Assembly: GCA_032878915.1 (NCBI GenBank)
Contig: JAVQMG010000129.1
Coordinates: 24,711,001 to 24,775,000, forward strand
DNA from: Castanopsis chinensis
Taxonomy: Eukaryota; Streptophyta; Magnoliopsida; Fagales; Fagaceae
Length of the DNA stretch: 64,000 bases
Direction: 5' to 3'
Part shown: positions 10,460-22,211 of the stretch, in pieces
Layout of the letters: every line of letters starts with the position of its first letter
How positions within the stretch are numbered: position 1 is the stretch's first letter
The notes under the pieces: generated by a model
Databases searched by the model: none
Told to the model about the DNA's origin: nothing
Seen by the model: only the letters and a program-made list of their open reading frames with translations
Program-made: the position numbers and the translations under genes

Positions 10460-11298
10460 GGTTGTGGGTTGATTTTCTTGGCTTGTGGTGGTGGTTCATT
10501 TTTTTATGTTGTTGTGGGTTTTATTTTTGTGGTTGTTTGTTGATTTTCATGGGTGGTTGTGGGTTTGATTTTGCTGGTTGCGGTGATGGTAGGGGTAGGT
10601 TGTGGGTAGTGGCTTCTCAGTTTGTTCTGAGTAGTATTGATTTTCTTTTTCCCTAACAAGTGAATATGGTAGGTAATGATTTTTTTTCCTCCATTTTTGT
10701 TGGTAACATTTTGAATTTCATGTGCTTAATATATACTGTAAACTGAGGTTGTCTTTTGGAGTTATTGGTGGAATGAGGGACCTTGTTTTTATTCATTTTC
10801 TTTGGGGAGAAAGGACGAAGAGGGGGATGGGGATGGGGATTGATTACAAACGTGACACATTTCTACAAGTCTCATTTGGTCACACTTATTCTTTTCTTTC
10901 ATTTTGTCCAACTTGGGAGGAAGTAGATGGTGTGCCCCCAAGGAAACAGGATCCTTTCATCTCCGTTCCTCATCATTTTTCAAATCAAAGCAATGAAAGA
11001 ATATCTTCTTTTCCTCCTTCCCTCTGTCCCACTTCAATTCAACCAACAGCTAAATTGCCATTACCTAAGAAATAGGTAGATGAAATCCAGGATAATTTTC
11101 TTGTGAGGATATATATATTTAATCAATCTGTTCATATATTGGGCAAATTGAATATTTTCAAGTTCTTTACCCTTGAAAGTTGAAGACCATAGACTTGCAC
11201 AGGTAGTTTGGTGCTCTTTTATGGATTGTAAATTACCTGGACTTGTCTCCAAGTCTCCTGTACTTGAACTCTGTTTTCATGGTTTACTCCCTTATTTT

Positions 11299-12360
11299 TG
11301 TTGGGAAATTTAGACCCCGGTTGATAGAATTAACAAGTTTTAAACCCAAGTTGTTAATTAGATTTATTATGCATAAAACTTGTTAAAACAACAAATATCA
11401 ATATCATGTCAAAACTAAGTGCAGCGGAAAAATAAATAAGACAAGATATGATGACCCAGGAAAACCAATGAAACCAACCAGTTTCACAGTAAAAAACCTG
11501 GGGGGAAACCTTCCCGAGAAGCAATTCACTATAGTAAAGAGAAGCTTCAGATCTAGTACAAAACCTTTGTCCCTAGACTCTACAATCCCCGTAGATGAAC
11601 TCACAGCAGAAACCTTCTACTGCTTCAGAACCTCTGAACTCTTCAATATATGAACGCCACCCTTTGATGCACGAATCCCAATACGTGACTAACTCCTTTG
11701 CACGAATCCCAGTACGTGACTCACTCACCAACTTGAGGAAGAAGAATGTTGGCTGCAAAGTTCTTCACTTCATACACACGATGAAGATTAAGAAGCACTT
11801 GGTTACAAAACCCTAAGGCGCAAAGACGCAGTAGCTTCTTTCAGAGAGAATTAGGCTTCGGTCACCTTTTGCATGTGTTCTCCTTGTATTCTCTTATGTG
11901 ACGGCCTCAAAAATATGCCTTATATATGCCTAGGGTTGTGAGAAAAGAAACCCTACACACATACAAAAGCCTGGCCCAAAAATCAAATCTGGAAATCTCA
12001 ATTCCCGTAACCTCGATAGATACCTCGATCGATCGGGCAGCTGTCGAGCCTCATTAAATCTCGATAGATAGCTCGATAGATAGCTATCTGTCCGCAGGTA
12101 TCCAGCAGCTATCCGCAGGTGTCCAGCAGCTATCCGCAGGTGTCCACCAGGTGTCCAGCTTTAGTACACACTTTTTCTTCACTTGTTTCTTGGTCCAATC
12201 TTCATGGTTTTAATACTAAACTTGAACAACATGTTCTTTGGAGTATTAAACACATCCTAGATCTATCCAAATACAAGTAAAGTGCGTTTTGTCAAAGGAT
12301 TAGCCAACTACATAAAATAGCTACATATGTTAACAAACTTGAACTACATATGTCCTAACA
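11299..12360 (-). mobile_element. Solo LTR of the Copia-2 LTR family, nested in the CACTA element, TSD ATTTT
   Basis: On the minus strand it begins TGTTAGGACATATGTAGTTC and ends TTTCCCAACA. ATTTT lies at 11294-11298 and again at 12361-12365, a perfect 5-bp duplication. The start and several internal blocks (CTTTGACAAAACGCACTTTA, the CGCTGCACTTAGT block) match the LTRs at 40590, 47959 and 54672, but the 3' end differs, so it is an older or divergent member. It carries a cluster of CTCGATAGATA and TCGATCGATCG motifs (about 12012-12090) and CCGCAGGTGTCCAGCAG repeats (12090-12160). Confidence 0.88.
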
Positions 12361-12684
12361 ATTTTGCTTACATATTCTCCACTTGCTATTTCCTATCAAC
12401 CCTTATATTCTCTCCTAAGCATAATTAAGCACACCTGAAAGCACACAAAGTAATGCTTTCTGCATACTAGTATGCATTAAAAAGTGCACGTTTTGATCTT
12501 TTAGTTAAAATATGTAATTCAATTACAAATAATGGTTGGACCTAAACCCAGTTATAATTTACTGTTATTCAATTACAAATAAAGTTCCATAATGTTATGA
12601 AACAGTGCAAATGTTATTTTAAAACCTGTTATTCCCTCTGTTGTCCAGCTTCTAGCTTTTCAATCTTAGAAAAGTGAAAAAAAA

Positions 12685-13110
12685 CATGTGTTACAAATTA
12701 TTTGTAAAACCAATGGAATTTGGGATTTAGGTTTTTTTTTTTTTTTTGGTTATATGGGTCCCAGTGAATCTAGAAGCTTTAGTTGAGTAATAGAGCGTTT
12801 TGTTTGATGAATGTAGTTGTTGAAACTTTGAGCTTTGGATTTTGTGATTTTGTGACATATTATTGCTAAACTTAAAATTTAATCCATTGTTCAACACATC
12901 ACCCAAAAAAAAAAAAAAAAAAAAAAGAACTACAATTTTCATATTCTAAGATGCTTTTGGAGGATTGTGTTGTTACAAATAGTTTGTAAAACCAATGGGA
13001 TTTTGGATCCTAGCCAACCCCAAAAAACTTGGGACCAAGGCATGCTTCTTGTTGATATGGGGCCAGTGAATCTTAAATCTATAAGCTTTAATTTTTGAGT
13101 GTGTAAAAAG
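12685..13110. repeat. Imperfect tandem duplication, period about 275 bp
   Basis: GTTACAAATTATTTGTAAAACCAATGG (12690 region) recurs as GTTACAAATAGTTTGTAAAACC at 12972. Each is followed by a GGG(T)CC(C)AGTGAATCT block and AAGCTTTA. Lies in the CACTA element; origin unknown. Confidence 0.65.
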
Positions 13111-13785
13111 TTGTAACACAAGTGATTGGAAAGGTGCTTTTCTGTTTTCAAAGAACTCCATAAGATAATTTTGATGTTTGTTTATTCTTTTATCAATTTT
13201 GTTTTCCACATAATTAATGATCATTCACTGAGCATTTGAACAATTTTTAATTGATACAAGTTGTACGATGGATCATTCACTGCCTATGGATTTTTACTTT
13301 GGTCTCCATATGCATGATACAAGTTGTACTAACTAAAACTGTTTTGCTTTCTCATTGTGTAGTGGATGTAGTAGAAGTTACTAGAAAGGAACAAATAGAT
13401 GCACAGCCAACCAAGAAGGAAAGGGGAATAAAACAATAAATTTGTTTGCTACTAGACATATAGGTTTTATACAAATTTTAGTTGATATCAAGGATGATAT
13501 GCAAAATCTACTGTCCTAAAAATTTGTTAAAGCCATGGTAAATTGAAATTTTCCTAGGGGATTTTATAGATACTTCTCTCTCCTAATGATTGTTTGATCA
13601 TACAGGATTTTGTGCTTTATGGGAAAGACCCAGCTTTGGTTCCTAATTGTTGCAATTGGGTGACATTTTTCTTTTGATTTCTGTTTGCACTAATATGCTT
13701 CTTCAATATGGTAGTTTCAACATGAATATATATATATATATATATATATTGTGCATGATTGTGGTTTTTTTTTAAATAAAATAAA

Positions 13786-13906
13786 ATCTTATTTTGAGGG
13801 TCAAGAGACCACTTAAATAACTTTATTTATCAAAGGTTGTAAATATAAATCTTTTAAACCTTGGTAAAAGGTTATTTAAGGGTCCCTTGACCCTCAAAAT
13901 AAGATT
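13786..13906. repeat. Subterminal inverted repeat of the CACTA element
   Basis: ATCTTATTTTGAGGGTCAAG at 13786 is mirrored by CCCTTGACCCTCAAAATAAG near 13884, with an inner arm ACTTAAATAAC / GGTTATTTAAG. It can form a long hairpin close to the right terminus. Confidence 0.75.
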
Positions 13907-14078
13907 AGAGCACTTGTTTTGAGGGGCACAAAGGCCCTTCAAATTTCCTTTTCGACAGTATATGTTTCAAAGGTTATCAAGGGTCAGTTGGACTCTTAAA
14001 ATAACTTCTTTCAAGGTTTTTTAATACCTTTTTTAGGGGTTTTGACCCTTGAAAAAAGTCTGATTTGTTGTAGTGACT

Positions 14079-14270
14079 GTTTTTCTTGGGTTCTACGCTT
14101 TATATCAAAGATTCAAGATGAAGGCAAAGAGTAGCTTGTTTACTGGATTTGCCAAGTGATTGTGGCAACTTGGAAAAACAGACACCTATCCTCGCCAGTG
14201 CCACCATTGGAATCTGATGGATGGTACCGTCACAAGGCTTCAAAGCTGACCGCACCAACAGACAATGGCG
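14079..14270 (+). pseudogene. NPF pseudogene, third-exon equivalent (right of the CACTA insertion)
   Basis: With the CACTA element removed, the frame runs from FSS into TVFLG, then KMKAKSSLFTGFAK, where a missing nucleotide makes TGA at about 14157. Shifted by one, it continues MIVATWKNRHLSS, then PLESDGWYRHKASKLTAPTD, all recognisable NPF central-loop sequence. Homology stops near 14270, where the exon appears to end or be broken. The next NPF piece begins at about 27145. Confidence 0.87.
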
Positions 14271-14730
14271 AAGGTTGTGGACAAAAACAGAGTGCCCTTG
14301 ACGCTTCTGCTATTGGTAATTCTTTTCTTCATAAACATTAGTTGGTCTTGCTTACTCTTGCATTAGTTGGTCTAACTCTTTCAAAACTACTTATAGCGAA
14401 GGTTTTGAACAAAAAAAACACAGTGCCCTTAATGCTACTGCTATTGGTAATTATTTTCTTCACAAACATTAGTTGGTCTTGCTTACTCTTGCATTACTTG
14501 GTCTAACTCTTTAAAACCCACACTGCTGAGTTTTTGTTTTCTTCTTTTCGTTTGCTGTTTTCTGTTTTCTTTTCTTGAATTAGTTTGTAGCCACTTTTTG
14601 TTTTCTTCTTTCTGTTTTTCTGTTTTCTATTTTTTTCCCCTCTGCCAGAACAAACCTAGCAAAGATTGTGGACAAAAAATAGAGCACCCTTGACGCTACT
14701 GCTATTGGTAATTCTTTTCTTTACAATCAT
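14271..14730 (+). repeat. Three imperfect tandem copies of a leader-peptide-like unit
   Basis: Units start near 14270, 14396 and 14660. The first reads ATGGCGAAGG and would encode MAKVVDKNRVPLTLLLLVIL, then FFINISW, a basic start plus hydrophobic core like a secretory signal peptide. The second and third copies keep the TLLLLVI(L)FF core but lose the start codon and in one case gain a stop. Non-coding sequence separates units two and three. I do not recognise the parent gene. It may be gene-fragment cargo of the Helitron or an older insertion at the exon/intron junction. Confidence 0.5.
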
Positions 14731-15235
14731 GCTATTGTTCTTTGTTTTCAATTTTTAATTTTTATAATAACAAACATTTATAACTAAGGCGTTGAAATAT
14801 TTTGTGCACACCATGTGTTTGAAAAAATGCCTTGCTTAATCTTGCATTAGTTTGTAGCCACTTTATGGTTTGTGCACCTTGGACAATTTGTCAACGTTAC
14901 TTTCAACTTTCAAGCATTCAAATTTAGATAGGTACTTGGTAGAACTTTGATTCTAAGGTATTTAATTCAATGTATTGACTAGTCTGTTTCCCAAATGAGA
15001 ACCTGGATGGCAAGGTTGATTAATTGGTTTGAGAAAAGAATATTTAGAACACATATGAGTCTAAATTAACTTTCAGTTTTACAGCCATCTAATGTGTAAG
15101 TATTTACCCTTAAAAAAATGACATATTTAACTTCAAACACATTTAAAATCACAATATTTGAAGAAATAGCAATATATACATGACAAACAATATAAAATTT
15201 AAAGAAAAAAGTGCTACTCTGAGTTTGAGACAGCC
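14731..15235. other. AT-rich sequence without a recognised gene
   Basis: Lies between the leader-like repeats and the minus-strand exon. No domain, RNA gene or TIR was recognised. It may be the intron of the minus-strand fragment or 5' Helitron sequence. Confidence 0.4.
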
Positions 15236-15324
15236 TTACCTGTGAAAAACAAGCTCCATGCAAGACATGGGGTGGTGAGTAGAAGAAGACCAAGGAGTAG
15301 ACCTCTCTTAACCTTAGAACTCAT
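15236..15324 (-). CDS. Putative first exon of a small secreted protein (fragment)
   Basis: On the minus strand, ATG at 15324 opens MSSKVKRGLLLGLLLLTTPC, then LAWSLFFTG, a good signal-peptide shape (basic N-region, leucine-rich H-region, cleavage context near CLAWS). It ends at a consensus donor CACAG|GTAAGG at about 15236. A TATA-like stretch (TATATAACTATATATAT) lies 45-70 bp upstream (about 15365-15390). No second exon was recognised. Either a captured gene 5' end or the remnant of a small secreted peptide gene; identity unknown. Confidence 0.4.
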
Positions 15325-16649
15325 GATACCTTGTGGAAGAGATGCGTGGGTGAATATCACAATATATACTATATATATAGTTATATACCCAGTCATGTTT
15401 GTTGTCTTTTTCTCTGCAGTTTCTTTAGTCCTTTTCCATTATTAATAGTGCGTGCATTACAGTTCAAAAGACCACAACCATCTTTGCCTTTAGGTGGTTA
15501 GTCAATTAACTTTGACAAACTTTCATTTATAGCAAGGTGTACTATTAATTCAATTGTCAATAATATGAATTTTCTTTCATTTATAGCAAAGTGTACTATT
15601 ATAGAAAAAAGTTTCAACTTTTCTTCTGCTTTATTGGATCACAAATCTTACCTTGTCAATATTAAATTTGACCTATTAATGTTAATTAATTTTGTTGAAA
15701 ACATACTTTATTGACAATTCACATTTTTTTTTTTTTCAGAAGTAATTGTGACATGTATTATTAATACAATTATGTTATTTTGAAAAGAATCTAACATTTT
15801 TGTATGAGTTAATAATACACCAATTAGAGTATTTTTCATCTATTTGTAAAACTTTTTCAAAACCATTCATTCTAAAAGCAAATCTAAACATCAATATCAG
15901 AATAAATATCATGATTACAAAGACGTTTGACATTATGATAATATTTTTTTCAAACTATCATTTCTTAAACACTTTTTTTTTTTTAACTCAAGATCAAAGT
16001 GACAAATTAACTATAATTTAGGATCCACTTCAATAATATCTTTTTTATTTTCAATCATACAAAGTTATCTTATAATCAGATTGAAAGAAAATGGTTGTTC
16101 CTAAGTAGATCAAATTAACATGAATGGATTTGGGTGAACATGGTTTATTACAACCATGATCTCAACCGTTGCCATTGCATAATTTTCATTTTATTGATCT
16201 ATCAGATGCAAGAACCTAATTGATAGTTTAAATTCTAAAATTAAAAAGCTTTAAAAAAAACTTATTTTGCAGGTCCTCTCATTTTTGGATAAAGAGCTGC
16301 ATACTTTTTGAGGGAAAGAGCTACATACTTAACCGTGTTAACTCCAGGTTTGTTAACAATTACTCTAATTTTTTTTAAAAAAGTTTATGTTGCATTTATT
16401 TTCTACATATTCAGAATAATTATTAATGTCATCTTCAACAAAAATTTATAGCATCAAAAATTATTACTGAAAGCAATTAAACTCCACATAACTATATTTT
16501 TAAATTTCCAGAAAATGCTAATTAACAATAAATATATGCTTGAAAGAATATTCCATTTTTTAACGTCTATTTGCTACCTTTGATTTATACAATTATAGTT
16601 ATGATTTGACCTTCTATAAATACTTTGTTTTTAATTATATTTCCGAAGT
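15325..16649. other. AT-rich sequence, presumed Helitron 5' region
   Basis: No coding homology. The 5' terminus of the Helitron (TC after an A) should lie in or before this stretch, but I could not fix it from sequence alone because such ends are short and degenerate. Confidence 0.4.
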
Positions 16650-17331
16650 ATGGAGTCTGCCTTATTTTCAAGAGCGAGAAGAAAAATGATTCTATCACAG
16701 AAAAGCAATAGAAACATACCTACCAAATTTACAAATTCTTCATTAAAGGGAAGTCTTTCAGATGTTTCAGTAACTAGAAGAATGCTATTAAATAAAAAGA
16801 AAAATGTTTCTGATGGTGTATCCAGTCCCTTATATTGTGGTGATGCTTTACAAGGAGAAGTTTCAATAGAAAGAGATTCAATTTCTTGGAATGTATTGTC
16901 GCACACCACTATTCATGAAACACAAACATTGCATTCTAGAAACAATGATGAAACATTTGTGAGAAGAACTCGACGGAGACAATATAATCCCAAAGCTGAA
17001 AACAGAAACTCATTAGTGAATATATTAGGAAGAACTATTGTGAATGAAGATGGGAGTGTTACCACCAATATAACTGAGCAACAATTGCCTTTGTTAGAAG
17101 GTAGCATCCAATCTGCTACAACTGAAGGTATGTTAAGAGTTCTATTAAATTAAATAGTATTTTTGCTTTGAAGAATTCGTTTTTGATTTTATTTACATCT
17201 TAGACTTGGAACGGACAAATGAAAGTGAAAGCTCAACAATGAATATTACAGTTGCTGAACATGATTTTTATGATGACTCTAATAGAGAATCAAATAATCT
17301 TTCCACCTCTGACCCTAGACGAAAACATCGT
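16650..17331 (+). pseudogene. Helitron Rep/helicase, N-terminal exons
   Basis: First exon 16650 to about 17127 (MESALFSRARRKMIL start, donor GTATGT), second about 17204-17331 (acceptor CTTAG, donor GTAAGT). It is low-complexity, basic and Ser/Asn-rich with an RRTRRRQYNP motif. No catalytic motif. Such disordered N-terminal exons precede the conserved domain in plant Helitron proteins. The start codon is the first in a long open frame; upstream exons cannot be excluded. Confidence 0.6.
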
Positions 17332-17409
17332 AAGTATTACAATTTTTAGTCTTCCATACCAACCTTAAATATTAGATTCCCTAAAAAATGATCCTTCAAT
17401 TTTTTGTAG

Positions 17410-18733
17410 GAAAATTTATGGAGGCAATGAATTTAGGACCTCCAACACAAGTATGTGAACATTGTGGAGCTCAACTTTGGTATGAGGAGAGAACCATTAA
17501 ATCTAGGAAGCCTAAGAAGCCTAAATTCAATTTGTGTTGTTCAGAAGGCAAAGTTGAATTTCCATTTTTGAAGGATCCTCCACCTTTTCTTAAAAGATTG
17601 CTCAGCATGAGCAATGATCAGAGATCACACAAATTTCGAGTAGGGATAAGAATATATAATTCTCTCTTCGCTTTCACTTCTTTGGGAGGTAATATAGATC
17701 GTTTAGTGAATAATGGTACTGCTCCATATGTTTTCTGTCTAAATGGCCAAAATCATCACAGAATTGGATCTCTTATTCCTGTTGATGGCCAACAGACACA
17801 ATTTGCACAGCTTTATATTTATGATACTAAGAATGAGATAGCAAACCGAATGGATGCTGTTACATCTGGTGATCATAGAAAAGATGTGGATATAGATATT
17901 GTCATTGGATTATTGAATATGTTAGACAATTGCAAGCAATTGGTCAAGTACTTTCGAATGGCTAGGGATAGATTCAATGAGTCTAATATGCATGATGTTA
18001 GGATACGACTTATTGGAAGTCGCAATTATGATTCTAAACAATATAACTTGCCTGATACTTCTGAAGTTACTGCTATTATTGTTGGAGATTTAAATACTGA
18101 AAATTGTGAAAGGGATATTATTGTTGAAAGCCAAATTTCGGGATTGCAACATATATATGGGAGTCATCCAAGCTATATGGCTTTACAATCTCCGTTGCTT
18201 TTCCCTTATGGTGACAATGGGTATAGGTCTGATATACCTTATAAGAATTCTGATGGAGCAAGATCTAAAAAAAGAGAATCAATAACAATGTGGGAATATT
18301 ATACTTATAGACTTCAACAACGATCTCATGAGGGTAACACATTGTTGCTTGGTGGAAGGCTTTTTCAACAATTCATAGTTGATGCCTATACTTCCATTGA
18401 AGAGGAAAGATTACAATGGGTAAGGCAAAACCAACTGAAATTAAGATCTGAACTATATGGTGGGCTTAAAGATATTGTGCTTCGTGGTGATACAAATCCA
18501 AAACAGTTGGAAAGCAGATAATCTTACCTTCCTCCTTTATTGGAAGCCCAAGATACATGGCTCAGAACTATTAAGATGCAAGGGCTATATGTAGAAAGGT
18601 AGGATATCCAGATCTGTTTATGACATTTACTTGCAATCCAAAATGGTCTGAAATCACTCAGTGCTTGGAATTTATAGAAGGCTAGAATGTTGAGGACCGA
18701 CCAGACATTGTAACAAAGGTTTTTAAAATAAAT
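17410..18733 (+). pseudogene. Helitron helicase-like N domain
   Basis: After acceptor TTTGTAG at 17409 the frame has the zinc-finger-like QVCEHCGAQLWYEER, LCCSEGKVEFPFL, FRMARDRF, VRIRLIGSRNYDSKQYNLP and VTAIIVGDL, all signatures of the Helitron_like_N domain. It is open to 18521 (TNPKQLESR, stop), then continues in shifted frames with PLLEAQDTW and PKWSEIT-like remnants, so at least two frameshifts separate it from the Rep segment. In an intact element this domain precedes the HUH nuclease in the same polypeptide. Confidence 0.85.
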
Positions 18734-19288
18734 TTGGATGAATTATTACATGATTTGAGGCATGAATCCCATTTTGGAAGAGTCATTGCAGTTGTATACA
18801 CAATTGAATTTCAGAAAAGAGGACTTCCACATGCACATATTCTCCTTTTCTTGGATCCAAAAGATAAGTGTCCAAGTCCAGCAGACATAGACAGCATTAT
18901 CACAGCAGAAATACCATATCAACATGAAGATCCAATTGCTTTTGAAGATGTAAAACAATTTATGATGCATGGGCCATGTGGATATGCAAACCCAAGATCA
19001 CCTTGTATGGTTAATGATAAATGTAAAAAACATTTTCCAAAAAAATTTTATGAAGAGACAACTATCGATGAAGAAGGTTTTCCCATTTATAGAAGAAGAA
19101 ATGATGGAAAAACAATAGTAAAAAATGGGATTATTTTGGATAATCGGTATGTTGTGCCATACAATGTAGACTTACTGGTAAAGTACCAGTCACATTTGAA
19201 TGTGAAATGGTGCAATAGATCTCGATCGATAAAATATTTGTTTAAATACATAAATAAGGGACTGGATAGAGTCACAATTGTTTTGTAA
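18734..19288 (+). pseudogene. Helitron Rep (HUH endonuclease) segment
   Basis: Contains the HUH metal-binding motif in GLPHAHILLFL and the Y2 region WCNRSRSIKYLFKYINKG, with two tyrosines four residues apart as in Helitron Rep proteins. FGRVIAVVYTIEFQKR and CMVNDKCKKHFPK are further family blocks. The catalytic residues visible here are intact, but the frame stops at 19288 and is shifted from the upstream and downstream parts. An intact Rep nicks and ligates DNA ends in rolling-circle transposition. Confidence 0.88.
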
Positions 19289-20159
19289 GAGAATCTGCCA
19301 GGTATTGGTAATGATGAACAACAACCAAGCATTGTTGTTGATGAGACCAAAGCATAGTTGGACTGTAGGTATATTTCAGCTTCTGAAGCATGTTGGAGAA
19401 TATTTGAATTTCCTATTCAATTTCGAAATCCACCAGTTGAAAGATTAAACTTTCATTTTTGAAATCCACCAATTGAAAGATTAAACTTTCATTTGGAAAA
19501 TGAATGTCCTATTATATATCCTGAAAATGCAAACTTGGACAACATCTTACAAAGGCCAGGAATGAAAGACACAAAGTTTACTGAATGGATGAAAACCAAT
19601 GAAGCTTTTGAAGATGCTCGTGAGTTAACTTATGCTGAATTTCCTTCAAAATGGGTATGGCATAAAAATGTTAGGCAATGGCAACAAAGAAAAGGTAGAA
19701 AATGTATTGGAAGAATATATAATGCTCACCCTTCAAATGGAGATCGATTTTACTTGAGAATGTTACTTAATATTGTCAAAGGCCCAAAAAACTTTAAACA
19801 GATAATGACTGTAAAAAAATATTACTTATCCTACTTATAAAGATGCATGTTATGCACTTGGGCTTCTAGATGATGATAAAGAATGTCATGAATGCATAAT
19901 TGAAGCTGCACATTGGGCCAGTGGCAAGCAATTACGCTAGCTATTTGTTACCATACTCATGTTTTCTAAAGTATCTAATCCTTTAACTTTTTGGGATTCT
20001 AATTGGAAAATCCTTACTGAAGATATACTTAATAGACAAAGACATATCTCCCATTTTTATGATCTAATATTATCTAATAGTCAATTGAAAAATTATGGCT
20101 TATATGAAATTGACCAAATCCTCCAACAATATGGGAAATCTTTGAAAGACTATCCTTAA
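19289..20159 (+). pseudogene. Helitron linker between Rep and helicase, with 33-bp tandem duplication
   Basis: Broken frame carrying ACWRIFEFPIQFRNPP, RPGMKDTKFTEWM and FYLRMLLNIVKGP, then CYALGLLDDD and FWDSNWKILTEDIL, normal inter-domain blocks of Helitron proteins. GAAATCCACCA(G/A)TTGAAAGA is repeated in tandem (19425-19491), duplicating NPP(V/I)ERLNFH with a TGA at the junction. Further stops at 19347, 19838 and 20157. Confidence 0.8.
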
Positions 20160-21714
20160 ATGCCTCAGCCAGATGTAAATATTCGTATTCATAAAGGAAA
20201 TAGACTTATTGAAGAAGAAATGTCATATGATATAGGAAGTTTGCAAAGAGAACGTGAGATCTTGATATCTGGCCTCAACAATGAACAAAGAATTATCTAT
20301 AATTCTATAATGGAAGCTATTTTTTCTGAAAGTGGGGGCATGTTTTTCGACTATGGTCATGGTGGAACGGGTAAAACATATCTTTATAGAACAATTTTGG
20401 CTGCAATAAGATTGAAAGGAAAAATTGCCCTTGCAATTGCTTTTTCAGGTATTGCTGCTCTATTACTTCCTGGTGGCCGGACAGCACATTTGCGATTCCA
20501 CATCCTGATTAATGTCAATGATGAGTCAACTTGTGAAATAAAACAAACAACACAGGTAGCAGAACTTCTTTTGAAAACAAGTATAATAGTTTGGGATGAA
20601 GCACCAATGCCAAACAGAAACTGCTTTGAAGCTGTTAATTGCAGCCTTCAAGATATACTACAAATTGAAGATCCAAGGAATTTGGAAAAACCTTTTGGTG
20701 GTAAAGTTGTGGTTTTAGGTGGTGATTTTCGGCAAATACTTCCAGTTGTGAAAAAGGGAAGACATGAAGATATTGTCCAATCTGCAATTTGTCAGTCACA
20801 CTTATGGAATTATTGTCATGTCTTTAAACTACAACAAAATATGAGACTTATGCAGAACAATATGAGTGAAATTCAAAAATCATCTATACAAGACTTTAGT
20901 GAATGGATTTTAAAAATCGGTATTGGGGATTTGGGAGAAGGTGATGGTGATAATAACATTACAATTCCTCATGATCTAATCATCCAACCTACACAAAATC
21001 CACTGGAAGATATTATTAATAGCACATACCCTGATTTGGATGCTCAATACATGGATGCAAGTTACATTCAAGAAAGCGCAATTCTTGGCCCTACAAATGA
21101 AGTTGTAGAGGAGTTAAATGACTACATTATTTCATCAATAAATGGAGTAGAACATGTATATTTGAGTAGAACATGTATCTTTGAATGTTGCTGATCAAGA
21201 CATTTCATACCCTATTGAGTTTTTAAATAGCTTAAGATTTCCAGGATTGCCAAATCATAAGTTGACATTAAAAGTAGGCTTACCTATTATGTTGCTTAGA
21301 AACTTGAACCAGAATGAAGGACTTTGTAATGGAACAAGACTGATTATTACAAAGCTAGCTACATGGGTTCTAGAAGTAAAAATTATTACTGGCACTAATA
21401 TAGGCACATGCGTGTTCATTCCAAGGATAACATTATCTCCAAGTGATTCAAAATGGCCTTTTGTTCTAAAAAGGAGACAATTCCCAATTATTGTGTGTTT
21501 TGCAATGACTATAAATAAGAGCCAAGGACAGTCATTGAAACATGTGGGAGTTTATTTGCCTAAACCAATTTTCAGCCATGGGCAATTGTATGTTGCAGTT
21601 TCTAGAGTAACAAGCAGAGATGGGTTGAAGTTCCGCATAATTAATGATGAAACTGATCAAAGTTGTGAGACAAAAAACATTGTGTACAAGGAATTTTTCA
21701 GCAAACTTATTTAA
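20160..21714 (+). pseudogene. Helitron PIF1-type helicase
   Basis: The first frame (20160-21194) has Walker A GHGGTGKT (residues 66-73, usual GYGGTGKT), Walker B IIVWDEAPM and LGGDFRQILPV. The second (21181-21714) has the C-terminal motifs FAMTINKSQGQSL and GQLYVAVSRVTSRDGLK of 5'-3' superfamily 1B helicases. The two are split by a 19-bp tandem duplication of GAGTAGAACATGTAT(A/C)TTT at about 21146-21184, which shifts the frame. An intact enzyme would unwind the donor strand during transposition. Confidence 0.92.
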
Positions 21715-22211
21715 GTTGTTGATCATACAAGGTAAAATAAATTTATATGTTAAAAGGTCATATATACATCTGTACAACTCTTTCTTTATAGTTCTTATTT
21801 AAATTGTTGCGGTGTCTTTACTTCCTTTAGGCATACAAAATACATTGTCTTTTAAGCTTCAGCTCAAACTTACAATTGTAATGGTATAATATTTGTAGTA
21901 CTTAACATGTTGAAAAATCACTTTAACTGCTATAACAGTCGTATGGTTAATGATCAAATAGAAACGGACCTCATTCATTTAAAAAATTCAGTCCAATATG
22001 GTTATTGACTTAAATAGTTACTAGAATTAAAAAATAATAATTAGCTGTGCCTTGCAACTTTAAAAATAGTGGACTTATTAATGTGTTTTAGTTTATTTAT
22101 TTACTATTATTCTACCTGGTTACTGCTAAAGAAATGAAACTATAAATTAAATGTTTGATTACTATCGAAATGCCGTCACTTTATTTCACTCACTGTCATA
22201 TTGAATGATGT

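Larger units (their letters stand above)
7784..14075. mobile_element. CACTA-type DNA transposon derivative (6.3 kb), TSD ACT
   Basis: Left terminus CACTATAACAAA, right terminus TTTGTTGTAGTG (reverse complement CACTACAACAAA). ACT at 7781-7783 is repeated at 14076-14078, the 3-bp duplication expected of CACTA elements, and removing the element and one ACT rejoins the transporter reading frame. Subterminal regions carry many short direct and inverted copies of CCCTTGAAAAAAG-like and TCAAGGG-like motifs, another family trait. No transposase domain is recognised, so it is non-autonomous. Cargo: two exons and upstream sequence resembling ASY1, an unidentified exon-like piece, and a nested solo LTR. 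Confidence 0.88.

Noticed and set aside
10423..10656. Open frame with a leucine tract
   Set aside because: Translation of the (GTT)n microsatellite; no coding features beyond it.
10722..11075. 117-residue plus-strand open frame in the CACTA element
   Set aside because: No recognisable domain, splice context or homologue; likely chance in non-coding DNA.
15066..15293. Minus-strand 75-residue frame
   Set aside because: Overlaps the putative secreted exon in another frame and runs past its splice donor; no features.
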